64,000 bases of DNA from Gilichinskyi gelida. GTDB lineage: Bacteria; Acidobacteriota; Thermoanaerobaculia; Gp7-AA8. Made by a program: the position numbers and the translations under genes. A model generated the notes under the pieces. It had not been told where the DNA came from. It was given only the letters and a program-made list of their open reading frames with translations, and searched no databases. How positions within the stretch are numbered: the stretch's first letter is position 1; each line of letters starts with the position of its first letter. This document shows positions 63,424-64,000 of the stretch, piece after piece. Where the stretch lies: the NCBI GenBank assembly GCA_038040385.1, contig JBBPII010000007.1, positions 180,346 through 244,345 on the forward strand, written 5' to 3'.

Positions 63424-63917
63424 GCGCGCGCTCCATTGCGGATCTCGCGCTTGAGGGCGCGCGTGTCCGCCAGCAGGCGGACAATGGCGCGCGCGATGGC
63501 CCGCGGCGGCAGCCCGCGTGATTCGCCCTCGCGCATCCGGTAGGAGACCGGCGCCTCGGCCACGCGGAATCCGTACGCCAGGGCGCGAAGGGCGATCTCG
63601 GCGGAAACGAAGCCGCGGAAGCGCAGTGGTCCGCGCACGATGTGTTCCACCACCTCCCGGCGGTAAAGGCGGAAGCCGCTGTCGGCGTCGCGCAGCCGCA
63701 CGCCGAAATAGAGACGGAGGAAGAGATTGAGCCCGGCGGTCAGCGCGCGCCGGTAGCGCTGATCGTGGCGGCCGGTCTTCCGTCCGATGACGACGTCTTG
63801 ATCGCCGCGCATCGCGTACAGCTTCCAGAAATCGTGCGGGTCGTGCTTCGCCCCGCCGTCGGAGAGCAGCACGAGCGAGTGCGACGCAACCTCCGCGGCG
63901 TCGACGAGCGCGCGCGC
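63420..63917 (-). pseudogene. GT2-family glycosyltransferase, 5' end missing
   Basis: The frame reads ARALVDAAEVASHSLVLLSDGGAKHDPHDFWKLY, with the SDxxxKHDPxDFW region of dolichyl-phosphate-mannose-type GT2 enzymes, then DADSGFRLYRREVVEHIVRGPLRFRGFVSAEIALRAL, cited by ADSGFRLYRREVVEHI and GFVSAEIALRALAYGFRV. An in-frame TAG at 63918-63920 and lack of the N-terminal VPAYNE-type strand show that about the first 60-90 residues are gone. The adjacent DNA to the window end looks like the start of another element. An internal ATG (63872) would give 150 residues without the donor site, so the gene is probably inactive. Confidence 0.65.
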
Positions 63918-63920
63918 CTA

Positions 63921-64000
63921 ACGCATATTGAAAGCGCGCCCCTTCCTGTAAGTTTGGAGTCGCCAGACGACAAACGAAAGGAAGGAGCGGCTGCCATGAA
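63921..64000 (+). mobile_element. Possible left end of an insertion sequence with start of its transposase
   Basis: After the break in the GT2 gene, about 75 bp of unrelated, AT-richer DNA leads to GGAAGGAG and an ATG at 63996 at the window edge. A short leader, a strong ribosome site and a start codon directly beside a broken gene is the usual look of an IS end. The window stops after ATGAA, so this cannot be confirmed. Confidence 0.35.

Overview
The window is GC-rich bacterial chromosome. The mix of genes fits Acidobacteriota best: an imuA-imuB-dnaE2 mutagenesis cassette, the order zapA - 6S RNA - rny - ymdB, the pair prs - rplY, an ECF sigma factor with a zf-HC2/TPR partner, RHS and HYR surface proteins, a gingipain-like C25 protease, and many dispersed palindromic repeats. 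No rRNA, tRNA or CRISPR array was seen, so this placement is an inference.

Layout. 0-2 kb holds decayed genes (an MFS transporter, a NarL-type response regulator and a histidine kinase stub) beside a secreted protein. 2.1-2.8 kb is a VapBC-type toxin-antitoxin pair. 3.3-6.4 kb is housekeeping (prs, rplY), then an AhpD-like protein whose second redox cysteine codon is replaced by an in-frame TGA followed by a SECIS-like hairpin (probable selenoprotein), then a TlpA-like lipoprotein. 6.6-10.7 kb is a lasso-peptide-type cluster of overlapping genes: nucleotidyltransferase, cyclase, precursor, HprK-like kinase, PqqD/RRE. 11-14 kb holds a glutaredoxin-pterin dehydratase fusion, small conserved proteins and an AI-2E family exporter. 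14.1-15.3 kb is a single membrane-protein gene bounded by short copies of dnaE2 sequence. 15.3-20.9 kb is dnaE2-imuB-imuA. 21-32 kb is an accessory region that looks less GC-rich: a broken antitoxin, an AraC regulator, a sigma/anti-sigma/secreted-peptide operon bounded by an 18-bp inverted repeat, a structured leader RNA candidate, FlgD/HYR surface proteins and an RHS polymorphic toxin. 32.5-42.5 kb is one minus-strand run: PqqD, radical SAM/SPASM enzyme, a three-cysteine precursor peptide, HprK-like kinase, SipW-type peptidase and a 2295-residue secreted C25 protease. 42.6-49.7 kb is housekeeping (zapA, 6S RNA, rny, ymdB, MazG, a lytic transglycosylase, TPR-AIM24). 49.6-64 kb holds membrane proteins, a molybdopterin oxidoreductase, an M43 protease, thiolase, zwf-opcA, a decapitated radical SAM gene and a sugar-modification operon (GT2, PIG-L deacetylase, methyltransferase, GT4) whose first gene is cut at the window end, probably by an insertion sequence.

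Themes. Two peptide-modification pathways of different chemistry both use a PqqD-type recognition element and an HprK-like kinase. Several palindromic repeat families lie between genes and also inside reading frames (ImuB, DnaE2, an HprK-like kinase, a glycosyltransferase), where they are read through in frame. Two AT-rich palindromic DNA motifs (GTCAA-N4-TTGAC, five copies; CTATAGT-N7-ACTATAG, three copies) sit inside coding regions and use codons that are unusual here. Many genes have a TANNNT -10 box only 6-10 nt before the start codon, which points to leaderless transcripts. All functions are read from sequence patterns alone; no database search was run.
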